From positions 122,104 to 186,103 of the forward strand of contig NZ_SJSY01000066.1 in NCBI RefSeq assembly GCF_004352915.1: DNA of 64,000 nucleotides, in the 5' to 3' direction. A model generated the notes under the pieces. It saw nothing but the letters and a program-made list of their open reading frames with translations. It was not told where the DNA came from and did no database searches. The first letter of the stretch is position 1; every line of letters begins with the position of its first letter. This stretch comes from Flavobacterium zhairuonense. Its GTDB lineage: Bacteria > Bacteroidota > Bacteroidia > Flavobacteriales > Flavobacteriaceae. Positions 51,302 through 62,300 of the stretch are shown piece after piece. A program made the position numbers and the translations under genes.

Positions 51302-54300
51302 ATGAAGAAAATCCTACTATTCATAACTTTATTTTACGGTTTTTCAAATGTACTCTATTCTCAAGATACGAAATCTGAGGATGGAGTTGTTTCGTTTTCT
51401 TTACCTATCAGAAATTCTTTAAAGTTCAATAGATACTTAATCAATCCAACTTTTAGCTTTGTACGCGAATCAAACCCGTATGTGAGTTTTTATAACAAAA
51501 GACAATGGGTTTCATTTGATGATGCTCCAAATACGTATTTATTTGGTTATTCTGGTCGTTTCAGAGAGAATGAAGCTTTTGCTTTTGGATTATTTCAACA
51601 AAATTATGGTGTCTTTACCGTATTTGGAGGAGTAGCTAACTTTGCCCATAATATCGTTTTGCAAGAAGATAGCAATTTGACATTTGGTCTTAACGTTGGT
51701 GCTTACCAAAGTGGTTTAAACAAAGGCAAAATCATTTCAAATGATCCAAATCTTCCAATAGATAACATTCCATCAAATACATTGCTTACAGTAAATCCTG
51801 GTATTAACTATGGTACTGTATTTCTTGATTTTGGTTTATCGATCAACAATTTAGTTCTTTACAATTTTGGATCCGGAATGGTAAAAGAAGATCCAGAAAG
51901 AGCCATCGAATTGCATGGTATGTACACTGGCTATATTGACAGCTATGGTTTTTTTGACAGAAGTAAATTTTCTGGAATAGTAAAAACCGAAATCAAAAAA
52001 GATAAAACAATTTTATCAGGACTTGCTATGATTGCGATTCCGCAAGGAGTTTGGGCACAAGTAGGTTATAATACTCTGTACGGGGTTTCAGCAGGTTTAG
52101 GAGCGAATATTTCACCAAGTATTTCTATCGAATATAATTATGAAAGAGGTTTTGGGAATTTTACCAATTTAGGAGGTTCCCATGAATTTGCAATTGCTTA
52201 TAGATTCAAAAACAGAAATTACTATTATGGGGATGATGACGAAGGTTCTCTTATCGATCCTTCTAAGCCAAAACCTGTAATGGCTAAAAAGACTACATCA
52301 ACTCCTGTTACAAGAGTAGATGGCGCTGAAAAAGCAAGATTAGCAGCAGAAGCAAAAGCGATTGCTGATGCTGAAGCTAAACAAGCAAGACTAGCAGCTG
52401 CTGAAAAAGCAAAAGCAGATGCTGAAGCAGCAACAAAAGCAAAATTAGAAGCAGATAATAAAGCTAAGGCTGACGCTGAAGCATTGAAACTTAAATTGGC
52501 TGCAGAAGCAAAAGCAAAAGCAGATGCTGCGGCAGCAACAAGAGCACAAACTGCAACAGCAAATAGAGCAGTTGCTGCTACACAAAAAACGCAAGCTCAA
52601 TTGGCTGCTGATAAAGTAAGAGCCGATGCTGAGGCACGTAGAATACAGTTAGCGGCCGACAATAAAGCACGTGTTGACGCTGCTGCAGCGGCAAGAGCAC
52701 AAGCGGCAGCAAATAAACCAGGAGCAACAGCACCAAAAACACAAGCTCAATTAGCAGCTGATAAAGCTAAGGCTGATGCCGAAGCAATGAAATTGAAATT
52801 AGCAGCCGATGCTAAAGCCAAAGCTGATGCTGAAGCGGCAAAAGCAAAAGCCGATGCAGCAAAACCAGCAGAGCCACAAAAAACAGCGGCACAATTAGCA
52901 GCTGATAAAGCAAAAGCTGATGCAGAGGCAGCAGCAAAAGCAAAATTAGCGGCAGACGCAAAAGCAAAAGCTGACGCAGAAGCATTGAAAATTAAGTTGG
53001 CAGCCGATGCAAAAGCAAAAGCCGATGCAGCTGAAGCGAAGAAAAAAGCCGATGCAAAAGCGAAAGCTGAGGCAGCAGACTTACAATCTATTTTGGCAGC
53101 GGATGCAAAAGCAAAAGCAGACTCAGATGCATATCAAGCTAGATTAGCAGCTGAAGCAAAAGCAAAAGCTGCAGCAGAAGCGAAAACTAAAGCGGCTATT
53201 GATGCGGCAAACAAAGCCAAAGCAGCAGCAGCTCTTAAAGCAAAACAAGCTGAAGAAGCAGCATTAAAAGAAAAATTAGCAGCTGATGCAAAAGCAAAAG
53301 CAGATGCTGAGGCAAGACAAGCATTGATTGCAGCCGAAGCAAAAGCAAAAGCTGATGCGGAAGCATTGAAGATAAAACAAGCAGCTGATAAGGCGAAAGC
53401 TGAAGAAGAGGCAAAACAAGCAAAATTAGCGGCTGATGCAAAAGCTAAAGCTGACGCTGAAGCACAACAAGCAAAATTAGCAGCTGATGCTAAGGCCAAG
53501 GCCGATGCAGAAGCTCAAGCTAAACTTGCTGCAGATGCCAAAGCTAAGGCTGATATGGAAGCATTACAGGCAAAATTAATTGCTGATGCAAGAGTTAAAG
53601 CTGACGCGGAAGCTACAGCAAAAGCAAAAGCTGATGCGGAAGCAAAACAATTAAAAGAAGCTGAAGAAGCACGTCAGGCTAAATTAGCGGCAGATGCAAA
53701 AGCAAAAGCTGATGCAGAAGCACTGAAAGCGAAACAAGCTGCTGACGCAAAAGCAAAAGCAGATGAAGAGGCTCGTCAGGCACAATTGGCAGCTGAAGCA
53801 AAAGCGAAAGCCGATGCAGAAGCACTTCAAGCGAAATTAGTTGCTGATGCAAAAGCCAAAGCAGACGCAGAAGCTAAGGCAAAACAAGTAGCTGAAGAAA
53901 AAGCTAGAGTAGAAGAAGAAGCACGTCAAGCTAAATTAGCGGCAGATGCAAAAGCGAAAGCCGATGCAGAAGCACTTCAAGCAAAATTAGTTGCTGATGC
54001 AAAAGCCAAAGCAGACGCAGAAGCTCTTAAAGTAAAACAAGCAGCTGAAGAAAAAGCTAGAGTTGAAGAAGAAGCTCGTCAAGCGAAATTAGCTGCAGAT
54101 GCAAAAGCGAAAGCCGATGCAGAAGCACTTCAAGCTAAACTTGCTGCAGATGCAAAAGCGAAAGCAGACGCGGAAGCTCTTAAAATAAAACAAGCAGCGG
54201 AAGAAAAAGCTAGAGTTGAAGAAGAAGCTCGTCAAGTGAAATTGGCTGCAGATGCAAAAGCGAAAGCCGATGCAGAAGCACTTCAAGCTAAACTTGCGGC

Positions 54301-56200
54301 AGATGCAAAAGCAAAAGCGGATATGGAAGCATTACAAGCGAAATTGCTTGCTGATGCAAAAGTAAAAGCAGATGCTGAAGCTACAGCAAAAGCCAAAGCC
54401 GATGCTGAAGCAAAACAATTAAAAGAGGCAGAAGAGGCTCGTCAAGCAAAATTAGCAGCCGACGCGAAAGCCAAAGCTGATGCAGAAGCATTGAAATTGA
54501 AACTTGCTGCTGACGCAAAAGCCAAAGCTGACGCAGAAGCTTTACAAGCAAAACAAGCAGCTGAAGAGAAAGCTAGAGTTGAAGAAGAAGCTCGTCAAGC
54601 GAAATTAGCGGCCGATGCAAAAGCAAAAGCTGATGCAGAAGTATTGAAATTGAAACTTGCTGCTGACGCAAAAGCTAAAGCTGACGCAGAAGCTTTACAA
54701 GCAAAACAAGCAGCTGAAGAGAAAGCTAGAGTTGAAGAAGAAGCTCGTCAAGCAAAATTAGCAGCCGACGCGAAAGCTAAAGCTGATGCAGAAGCATTGA
54801 AATTGAAACTTGCTGCTGACGCAAAAGCTAAAGCTGACGCAGAAGCTTTACAAGCAAAACAAGCAGCTGAAGAGAAAGCTAGAGTTGAAGAAGAAGCTCG
54901 TCAAGCAAAATTAGCAGCCGATGCAAAAGCCAAAGCTGATGCAGAAGCATTGAAATTGAAACTTGCCGCTGACGCAAAAGCTAAAGCTGACGCAGAAGCT
55001 TTACAAGCAAAACAAGCAGCTGAAGAGAAAGCTAGAGTTGAAGAAGAAGCTCGTCAAGCAAAATTAGCAGCCGATGCAAAAGCAAAAGCTGATGCAGAAG
55101 CATTGAAATTGAAACTTGCAGCAGATGCCAAAGCTAAAGCTGATGCAGAAGCACTTCAAGCAAAATTAGCAGCTGATGCAAAAGCAAAAGCCGATGCAGA
55201 AGCTCTTAAAGCGAAACAAGATGCTGAAGAAAAAGTTAGAATTGAAGAAGAGGCTCGCCAAGCGAAATTAGCGGCAGATGCAAAAGCAAAAGCCGATGCA
55301 GAGGCAGCAGCAAGAGCAGCAGCAGCTCAAAAAGACGAAACAGCAAAAGCGATAGATAATTTAACAGAATCTCTAGAAGCATCGAGTAAAAATCAAAGCG
55401 ATTTATTGGCTCAGTTTAATGCAACAGTTGCCAACAAACAAAAAGATTTGAACGACTTAAGAGAGGAAAATGATTTAAGTGAAAAAGGTATTTATAGAGA
55501 ACCAAAACCTTTCAAGAGTGTAGCAGCAGAAAACAGTCAATTAGAAGCTTTAAAAGCTAATATTGCTGAAGCAAACAGACTTCAAAAAGATGAGATAGCT
55601 AAGCTGACGAATTTATACAATGAAAGACTTAAAAAGGTTCCGAATAAGAACGATGCTGTAAACAGAGCTTATTTAGAAAAGATAAATCAGTTGAAAGCAG
55701 CACAATTGAAAATGGAGCAAGACAGTGCTGATTTACTCGCGAATTTAGAGCGTATTAAAGCAGAAACTGAGATTGAGAAGAAACGTAGAATTAAGCGTGC
55801 AGCTTATGAAAATGATCAAGGACGATATAATCAAGATCTAGCAGCTCTTAAACGTATCAAGGAAACTACTAAAATTAGCAGTACGCCTTTAACAGCAAGT
55901 GATTTTGATTTCGGTGAAGACCAGTCAAATATGCAGATCATCAAGAATATTAAAAATTCTGAAAGTGGATATTATATGATTCTTGCCGTTCATAGCAGTG
56001 TTGAAAAGAGAGATGAGTTCCTGACTAAAGCGGTTGCCGCAGGACGTTCAGATATTAATTTCTTCTACAATGTGACAACAAGTAAGTATTACATCTATTA
56101 CGAGAAATTTGAAGGTTTACAAGAAGCGACTAAAGCATTAGAAGCAAAAGGAAGCAAACCTTACAATGGCAAATTAGCTATCGTAAAAGTGGAGAATTAA
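51302..56200 (+). CDS. sprD: SprD-like protein: PorP/SprF-like barrel, long Ala/Lys repeats, SPOR-like end
   Basis: 1632 residues. Signal peptide, then a PorP/SprF-like outer-membrane barrel to about residue 304. Residues about 340-1345 are nearly all 17-residue modules of the type LAADAKAKADAEALQAK, predicted as a continuous helix like TolA domain II. A charged coiled coil (about 1345-1540) follows. The last ~85 residues (SESGYYMILAVHSSVEKRDEF ... KYYIYYEKF) are SPOR-like. The gene starts one base after the sprC-like stop. Such a chain could span the periplasm from the outer membrane to peptidoglycan. Symbol from synteny. Confidence 0.7.
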   Translation: MKKILLFITLFYGFSNVLYSQDTKSEDGVVSFSLPIRNSLKFNRYLINPTFSFVRESNPYVSFYNKRQWVSFDDAPNTYLFGYSGRFRENEAFAFGLFQQNYGVFTVFGGVANFAHNIVLQEDSNLTFGLNVGAYQSGLNKGKIISNDPNLPIDNIPSNTLLTVNPGINYGTVFLDFGLSINNLVLYNFGSGMVKEDPERAIELHGMYTGYIDSYGFFDRSKFSGIVKTEIKKDKTILSGLAMIAIPQGVWAQVGYNTLYGVSAGLGANISPSISIEYNYERGFGNFTNLGGSHEFAIAYRFKNRNYYYGDDDEGSLIDPSKPKPVMAKKTTSTPVTRVDGAEKARLAAEAKAIADAEAKQARLAAAEKAKADAEAATKAKLEADNKAKADAEALKLKLAAEAKAKADAAAATRAQTATANRAVAATQKTQAQLAADKVRADAEARRIQLAADNKARVDAAAAARAQAAANKPGATAPKTQAQLAADKAKADAEAMKLKLAADAKAKADAEAAKAKADAAKPAEPQKTAAQLAADKAKADAEAAAKAKLAADAKAKADAEALKIKLAADAKAKADAAEAKKKADAKAKAEAADLQSILAADAKAKADSDAYQARLAAEAKAKAAAEAKTKAAIDAANKAKAAAALKAKQAEEAALKEKLAADAKAKADAEARQALIAAEAKAKADAEALKIKQAADKAKAEEEAKQAKLAADAKAKADAEAQQAKLAADAKAKADAEAQAKLAADAKAKADMEALQAKLIADARVKADAEATAKAKADAEAKQLKEAEEARQAKLAADAKAKADAEALKAKQAADAKAKADEEARQAQLAAEAKAKADAEALQAKLVADAKAKADAEAKAKQVAEEKARVEEEARQAKLAADAKAKADAEALQAKLVADAKAKADAEALKVKQAAEEKARVEEEARQAKLAADAKAKADAEALQAKLAADAKAKADAEALKIKQAAEEKARVEEEARQVKLAADAKAKADAEALQAKLAADAKAKADMEALQAKLLADAKVKADAEATAKAKADAEAKQLKEAEEARQAKLAADAKAKADAEALKLKLAADAKAKADAEALQAKQAAEEKARVEEEARQAKLAADAKAKADAEVLKLKLAADAKAKADAEALQAKQAAEEKARVEEEARQAKLAADAKAKADAEALKLKLAADAKAKADAEALQAKQAAEEKARVEEEARQAKLAADAKAKADAEALKLKLAADAKAKADAEALQAKQAAEEKARVEEEARQAKLAADAKAKADAEALKLKLAADAKAKADAEALQAKLAADAKAKADAEALKAKQDAEEKVRIEEEARQAKLAADAKAKADAEAAARAAAAQKDETAKAIDNLTESLEASSKNQSDLLAQFNATVANKQKDLNDLREENDLSEKGIYREPKPFKSVAAENSQLEALKANIAEANRLQKDEIAKLTNLYNERLKKVPNKNDAVNRAYLEKINQLKAAQLKMEQDSADLLANLERIKAETEIEKKRRIKRAAYENDQGRYNQDLAALKRIKETTKISSTPLTASDFDFGEDQSNMQIIKNIKNSESGYYMILAVHSSVEKRDEFLTKAVAAGRSDINFFYNVTTSKYYIYYEKFEGLQEATKALEAKGSKPYNGKLAIVKVEN
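54428..55262 (+). repeat. 153-bp tandem repeats in the sprD-like gene
   Basis: The mark GAAGAAGAAG recurs at 54581, 54734, 54887 and 55040 (exactly 153 bp apart) and at 55244 (204 = 153 + 51). Each 153-bp unit is three 51-bp (17-residue) modules. Copies are almost identical, so they are recent duplications; earlier parts of the repeat region are more diverged. Confidence 0.9.
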
Positions 56201-56219
56201 TAGAAGTAAAAAGAAAGCC

Positions 56220-56249
56220 AGTCCTTCTTATATAATCCTAAGAAGGACT
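56220..56249 (+). other. Stable hairpin between sprD-like and sprB-like genes
   Basis: AGTCCTTCTTA and TAAGAAGGACT form an 11-bp stem with an 8-nt loop, 20 nt after the sprD stop. It is not followed by a T-run, so it is more likely an mRNA processing or stability element than a full terminator. Confidence 0.6.
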
Positions 56250-56324
56250 TAATAATAAAATGTTTCAGAGTGCTAAAATTTATTTTTTAATGCCCCTTAA
56301 GAAATAAATAAGGCCAAAAACAAA

Positions 56325-59300
56325 ATGAAGACCATGAAAAAACCTACTATCTTAAAAAGTGTAAAAACTGTCATTACATTTGGTACGAACCTACTATCGT
56401 ACGCAAAATGTCAGCTAGAGGATTTAGAGTTTTATTTTTCTAATACGAACATCAGTATAGATAAAATAATGACTTTAAATAGAAAAAAAGCATCGCAAGC
56501 AGTGATGTTTAGTCTGTTCTTGCTTTTAAGTTTTACTTCTGTAAACGCCCAGATTGGAAAAGCTTTTACTCCTAGACTTACTGGAGGAAATATAAAAGTT
56601 AAAGGAGATGTTATTTTAATTGGAAACACGGTAATCAATAAAGTGAATACCGCTCCAACATATAACCGAAATGGAGCACCACAAACAGGGGTTCCTTTTA
56701 CAGGAACGGTTACTAATTTAGCAACTTTAACTACTGAGGCAAACACTCCATTTAATTCGCCTGGAGATAACAATGATTATAATGTTGAATATATCAATGT
56801 TGATCCTGCAACAGGAGTTTTCAGTTCGTCTCAATCAGAATTGAAAATTAATAATAGCTGTAAAAAAATTGTTTTTGCCGGGTTATATTGGTCAGCCATT
56901 TACCCTTACGAAAGAAGTACTGATAGTGGAAAGAAATACGATGGATCATTAAGACCTCTTGACACTTGGAAAACAATTAAATTTAAAGTTCCAGGAGGAA
57001 CCTATCAAAATGTAACAGCAGATGAAGTTATTTTTGATGGATACAATTATACAAACGTTCAAAATTCTTTTAAAGATTCGCCATACGTTTGTTATAAAAA
57101 TGTAACAGCAACATTACAAGGTTTAGCAAATGCTGATGGTGTTTATACTGTTGGAAATGTTCGTGCCGCTTTAGGAAAACGTGATGGTGGTGGCGCAGGA
57201 GGATGGTCTTTAGTTGTAATTTACGAAAGCCCAACAATGCCAAGTAAATTTATTTCTGTTTTTGATGGTTATGTAGGTGTTAACCCAGATGCAGGAGGAA
57301 TTAAAACGGTTGATTATACAGTAAATGGATTTCAAACTTTACCATCTCCATTTCCTGTAAATGCAAAAATTGGTGTTGGTGCTCTTGAAGGCGATAATCT
57401 TAAAACAGGCGACGATTTACAATTTAAAGCAAATAAATCAAGTGCATTTACAGTTATCTATGACGCAGTTAATCCGATAGGAAATTTTTTCAACGCGACA
57501 ATTTCTGCAGATGGATCTCATTATTTGTCAAGAACTCCTAATAGTACCAATACTATGGGATTTGATATTGACCATGTTATTATTCCAAATCCGCCATCAA
57601 GTTCTGGTGCGATCAATAGTGTTGTTCCAAATGATGAAACGGGTGCTACTTTAAGACTTACAACTTCTAGTGACGGATATGGTGCATTCTTGTCAACTTT
57701 TGCAGTTGAAATTATCGAACCAAAAATTTTATTGACTAAGCAGGTTTTTGACGCTAATGGCGCTGATGCAAGTGCAAAAGATGTTACTTTAGGAGAACAA
57801 TTAAATTATGTACTTGGATTTGAAAACCAAGGTAACGATGATGCTAAAGAGTTTGTAATTAAAGACGTATTGCCAAAAAACATTAACTTCAGTTTTCCTG
57901 GTGATATTACTTCTTTGCCAAGTGGAATGACCGTTGCAAATAACGTTACTTACAACGCTGCAACAAGAACACTTCTTTTCAAAATTCCTGACGATTTAGT
58001 TAAAAAGAATTTAATACCTGGGCCACCTTTTGTGCGCAGTGAAATTAGATTCAGTGTAAAAGTAGTTCCTACTTGTAATGAGTTAAGTGATGCTTGTGAT
58101 CCTATTATTCAAAATTCTGGGTATGCTACTTATAAAGGAGCCATAAATCCAACGCAAATTACAGATGATCCGAGTTTATCATCATACACAGCTTGTAACC
58201 TTGGAACACCACAGTCTACAAACTTCTTGGTAGGAGTAAAGGATTGTAAGTTTACGCAAAATGTTGTTTTATGTAGCGCAAGCCAAGTTATTAAAGCTTC
58301 TGATGGATATGCTAGTTATAGCTGGACGGGACCTGGAAATTTTACCGCAACGGGTCAGTCTGTTACAGTAACACAGCCTGGATTATACAAGGTGACAGGA
58401 ATAGCAAATAAGCCATGTACAGATTATACGGAGGAAATTACAGTTGTCCCTTTTGGAGGAATTGCTACAAATCCTGTTATTGCGTACGCAAGCCAAGTAG
58501 TACAATGTACAAGTAATGGTAAATTGTTGCCAAATATTTTCTTGTGTGGAGCTAATTCATATAAAGATATTCCAACAGGTATTAATGATGGTTCTGTAAT
58601 TATTTGGGAGAAACTTGACGAAAGTAGCTGTACAGCGACAACTAGCCAAAATTGTGCAAACGAGGGAACTTCTTGTACTTGGACAAAAGTTGGTGAAGGC
58701 CCAAATTACAGAGCAGATCAGTCAGGTCAATTCCGATTGACATTAAATTATACTGGAGGCTGTTTTAATCGTTTTTATTTCAATGTTTACAAAAACATAT
58801 TCAACCCAACTGAAACACACAAAGATATTATGTGTGGAAAAGCTGGAAACATAACTGTTGGTGGAGGTAATGCACAATATGAATATGCAATAGCAGAGCA
58901 AATCCCTAATACAACGCCTGTACCTGGAGCTTATCAATCAAGCCCAATATTCCCAATTACTGGGACTACTTGGGGCGCAGGTGTAACGCAAAAAACATAT
59001 ATTATTTTTATAAGACAGGTTGGTGTAACTACTAATCCTTGTATTTTTAATATTGGAGATATTGTAATCAGAAAAAGAGCCTTTAGCATGACTGCTACTG
59101 CATCGCAGCCGCTATGTAATGGTGATCTAGGAAAAGTATTGATTGTCGCAAATGATGCAGATCCGCAGTACACATTTAATATTTATAGAGTAGGAAATAG
59201 AGGAAGACTTACACTCGTGAATACTTCTGGACAAATTACACCTAACCAATATTTATATGATCAATTGACCGCAGGTGATTATGTTGCTGAAGTAATTACA

Positions 59301-62300
59301 GAGGATGGTTGTAAAGCTACTCAGGATATAACAATCAACACAGTTGCAAAACTTACTGTTACTCCTGCTATGTCACCAGCATTAACCGCTTGTCAGGATG
59401 GAGGAATTAAATTAACTATTGCGGGAGGAACCTCACCGTATTATTATTCTCTAAATGGTGGAGATTATACTCTTTATACTGGAGCAACAATACCAGTAAC
59501 TTTTGCAACTTTGCCTGCAGGTGGAGTTTATAATATTGCGGTTTCTGATGCAAATGGATGTAAGGCTACTAATTCAATTACATTCACAGCAAGCCCAAAA
59601 CCACAATATACGATTAGTAAAACAGATATTATATGTTACACTGATAAAGGAGAGATTAAGGTAAATGTTACAGCTCAAAATGGTTATACAATGCAGTATA
59701 GCATTAATAACGGTGTAACATGGAGTAGTAACGGAACTTTTTCAAACTTAAGCGGAGGTACTTATAATGTTGTTGTAAAATATACATTATCGGGAACAAC
59801 TTGTACAGATCCTGCTCAGGTTATCACAATTAATTCACCAGCATCTGAATTAACGGCTTCTGGTGGTGTCGCTGAATTAGCAGGATGTAGACTTGGCGGA
59901 ACTGGCGGAAGATTGAGATTTACAAACGTTTCAGGAGGTACGGCACCATATAAATATTCTTTTAATGGAGGTCAATCGTTTGATGATTTACCTTATGCAG
60001 ATGTTACAGATGGTACATATGTCTTAGTCGTTAAAGATGCAAATGGTTGTACTTATAAATTGCCATATAATGTAATCTTAGATCCAAAGCCTGCTGATCC
60101 AGATGTTAAATTATCTGATGTTGTTTACGATTGTACTGGTAAAGGACAAACTACGGCAACGGTTATTAATTCTTCAAGTAATGTATATTCATATGAATAT
60201 TCGTTAGATGGTGTACCAAACACGCCAGTTACTAATAATGTGTTTACTAATATTCCATCAGGAAGCCATTATGTTACAATAAAATATAAATTAGAAGACG
60301 CTAGTACATATAGTAATTTATTAAAAGAAGATTTCGGAAGAGGAGCACCAACGACAAGCCCTGGTATTGCTGCAGCTTATTGTTTTAACAATCAAGATGT
60401 AAATATCCATACTTGTCCTAATCCTACGAGATCTGTTGAGGATAATCAATATTCTGTGGCAAGTTTCTTTTGGAGAAACGATACGTCTTGGTATCCATTT
60501 AAAGATCATACATCGAATGGTACAGTGACAGATGGAAGATATTTATTAGTAAATATTGGTTCAGCGGCAGGTGACTATGGAATTTTATATAGCAAACCAA
60601 TTGCAGATGTTATCCCAAATCAACCAGTTAAAGTAGATTTGGCAGTTGCCAATTTATTAAATGCAGGCGTAGATGGAGCGGCTCCAATAGTTCGATTCGA
60701 ATTAGTAGACCCATCTGGAAAGGTTGTTGCAAGAGTTGATACTGGAAAAATTGCAGAGGATAAAAACGATCCAAATAGAACAAAATGGATTGAAATTCCT
60801 ACGATTTCGTTAAACCCAGGAAATAATACAAACCTGACATTTGTTATTCGTTCAGGAAGTTTAGAATATAATGGTAATGATTTATTAATTGATGACATTT
60901 CAGTTTATCAATTACCACAAACTTGTCTACAAGAGAAAGTGGTTCGTTTTGATGTTGGAACTGATAAAGCATTTACCGTTTTGAATCCTACAATTCAAGA
61001 TGTTCTTTGTAATGGTAAAGATACAGGTACAATTACAATTCCTGTTCAAAACTTTAGTGGCACTTTTTATTATTCTGTAAATGGTGGAGCTTTACAAAGC
61101 TATACAACTAGTCCACTTTTTATTGACAAATTAATTGCAGGATCATATACTGTAGTTGTTCAAAGTGATCTAGCTGGTACTTGTTCACAAACAGTTAATA
61201 CAACTGTTGGAACAGCAACACCAGTAACTGTAACAGCAACAGTTACTGCTCAGGCAAAATGTGGAACAGGAAATGGAGCTACAATTACAGCTACTGCTTC
61301 AGGAGGAACAGGACCTACTTATACATATGAATTAAGAGCGGCAGATGGTGTTACAGTAATTGCTGGTAATGCTTTTCCTCATTCTAATATTTTCACAAAT
61401 GTAACTGCACCGGGAACTTACACGGTTGCGGCTAAAGATATTAATGGATGTCTTTCTTCAATTTCCCCTGCAATAGTGGTAAACGCTCCAACTCAACCAA
61501 CGGCGAGCTTGAGCACCACTTCAGATTTATGTTATGATGCTGATAAAGCTACAATTATAATCACAGCTACAGGAACTGGAACTTTGACTTACAGTTTAGA
61601 TGGTGCGGCTGCTGTGAATACAAATACTTTTACAGGAGTGGGTGTTGGTACACACTCTGTTGTGGTTACAGACAGTAATAACTGTTCTGTTACAGTTAGT
61701 GGTATTATTGTGGCTCCAGCCTTAGATGCAAAAGCATCAATTACTAAACCATTAGATTGTAATACTGCAGGAGCAACGATTCATGTTGAAATCAGCGGTG
61801 GTAAAACAACTTATAAATATAGAGTTAAAACAGGATCTGGTTCTTATGGATTAAGTACAACTGTTACAGGAACAGCATTTGATTATCCAGCACCAGGATC
61901 TGGATTATATACATTTGAAATCTCTGATTCTAATACTCCAACTGCATGTACATTTGAAGTAAGTGCTACAGTAGATGCGATAACGAACCCAACAGTTAAT
62001 GTTTCTCCAACACAAGTTACTTGTTTTGGCGGAACAAATGGATCAGTTACGCTTTCTGGTTCAGGAGGTTCAGGAGGTTATACATATAGTTTTAATAACA
62101 GTGGATTCACTACTACAGCGACTTATTCAGGTTTAAAAGCTGGAATTGCTTACCCATATCAAGTAAAAGACAACAAAGGATGTGTTTCAACTCCAGGATC
62201 TATTACTTTAACAGAACCACCGGTGGTTCAAGGAAGTATTTCTGCTACAGACATTACGTGTGGTCCAACAGGAACTGTTCCGGCTGTAGTTACTGTAACA

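Noticed and set aside
53134..53499. 121-residue Ala/Phe-rich minus-strand frame inside sprD
   Set aside because: The reverse reading of the Ala/Lys repeats leaves a long open frame by codon bias alone.
56432..56773. 113-residue minus-strand frame at the start of the SprB-like gene
   Set aside because: Overlaps the leader and signal peptide of a frame that stays open for 2,560 codons; other minus-strand frames in 58-63 kb are rejected for the same reason.
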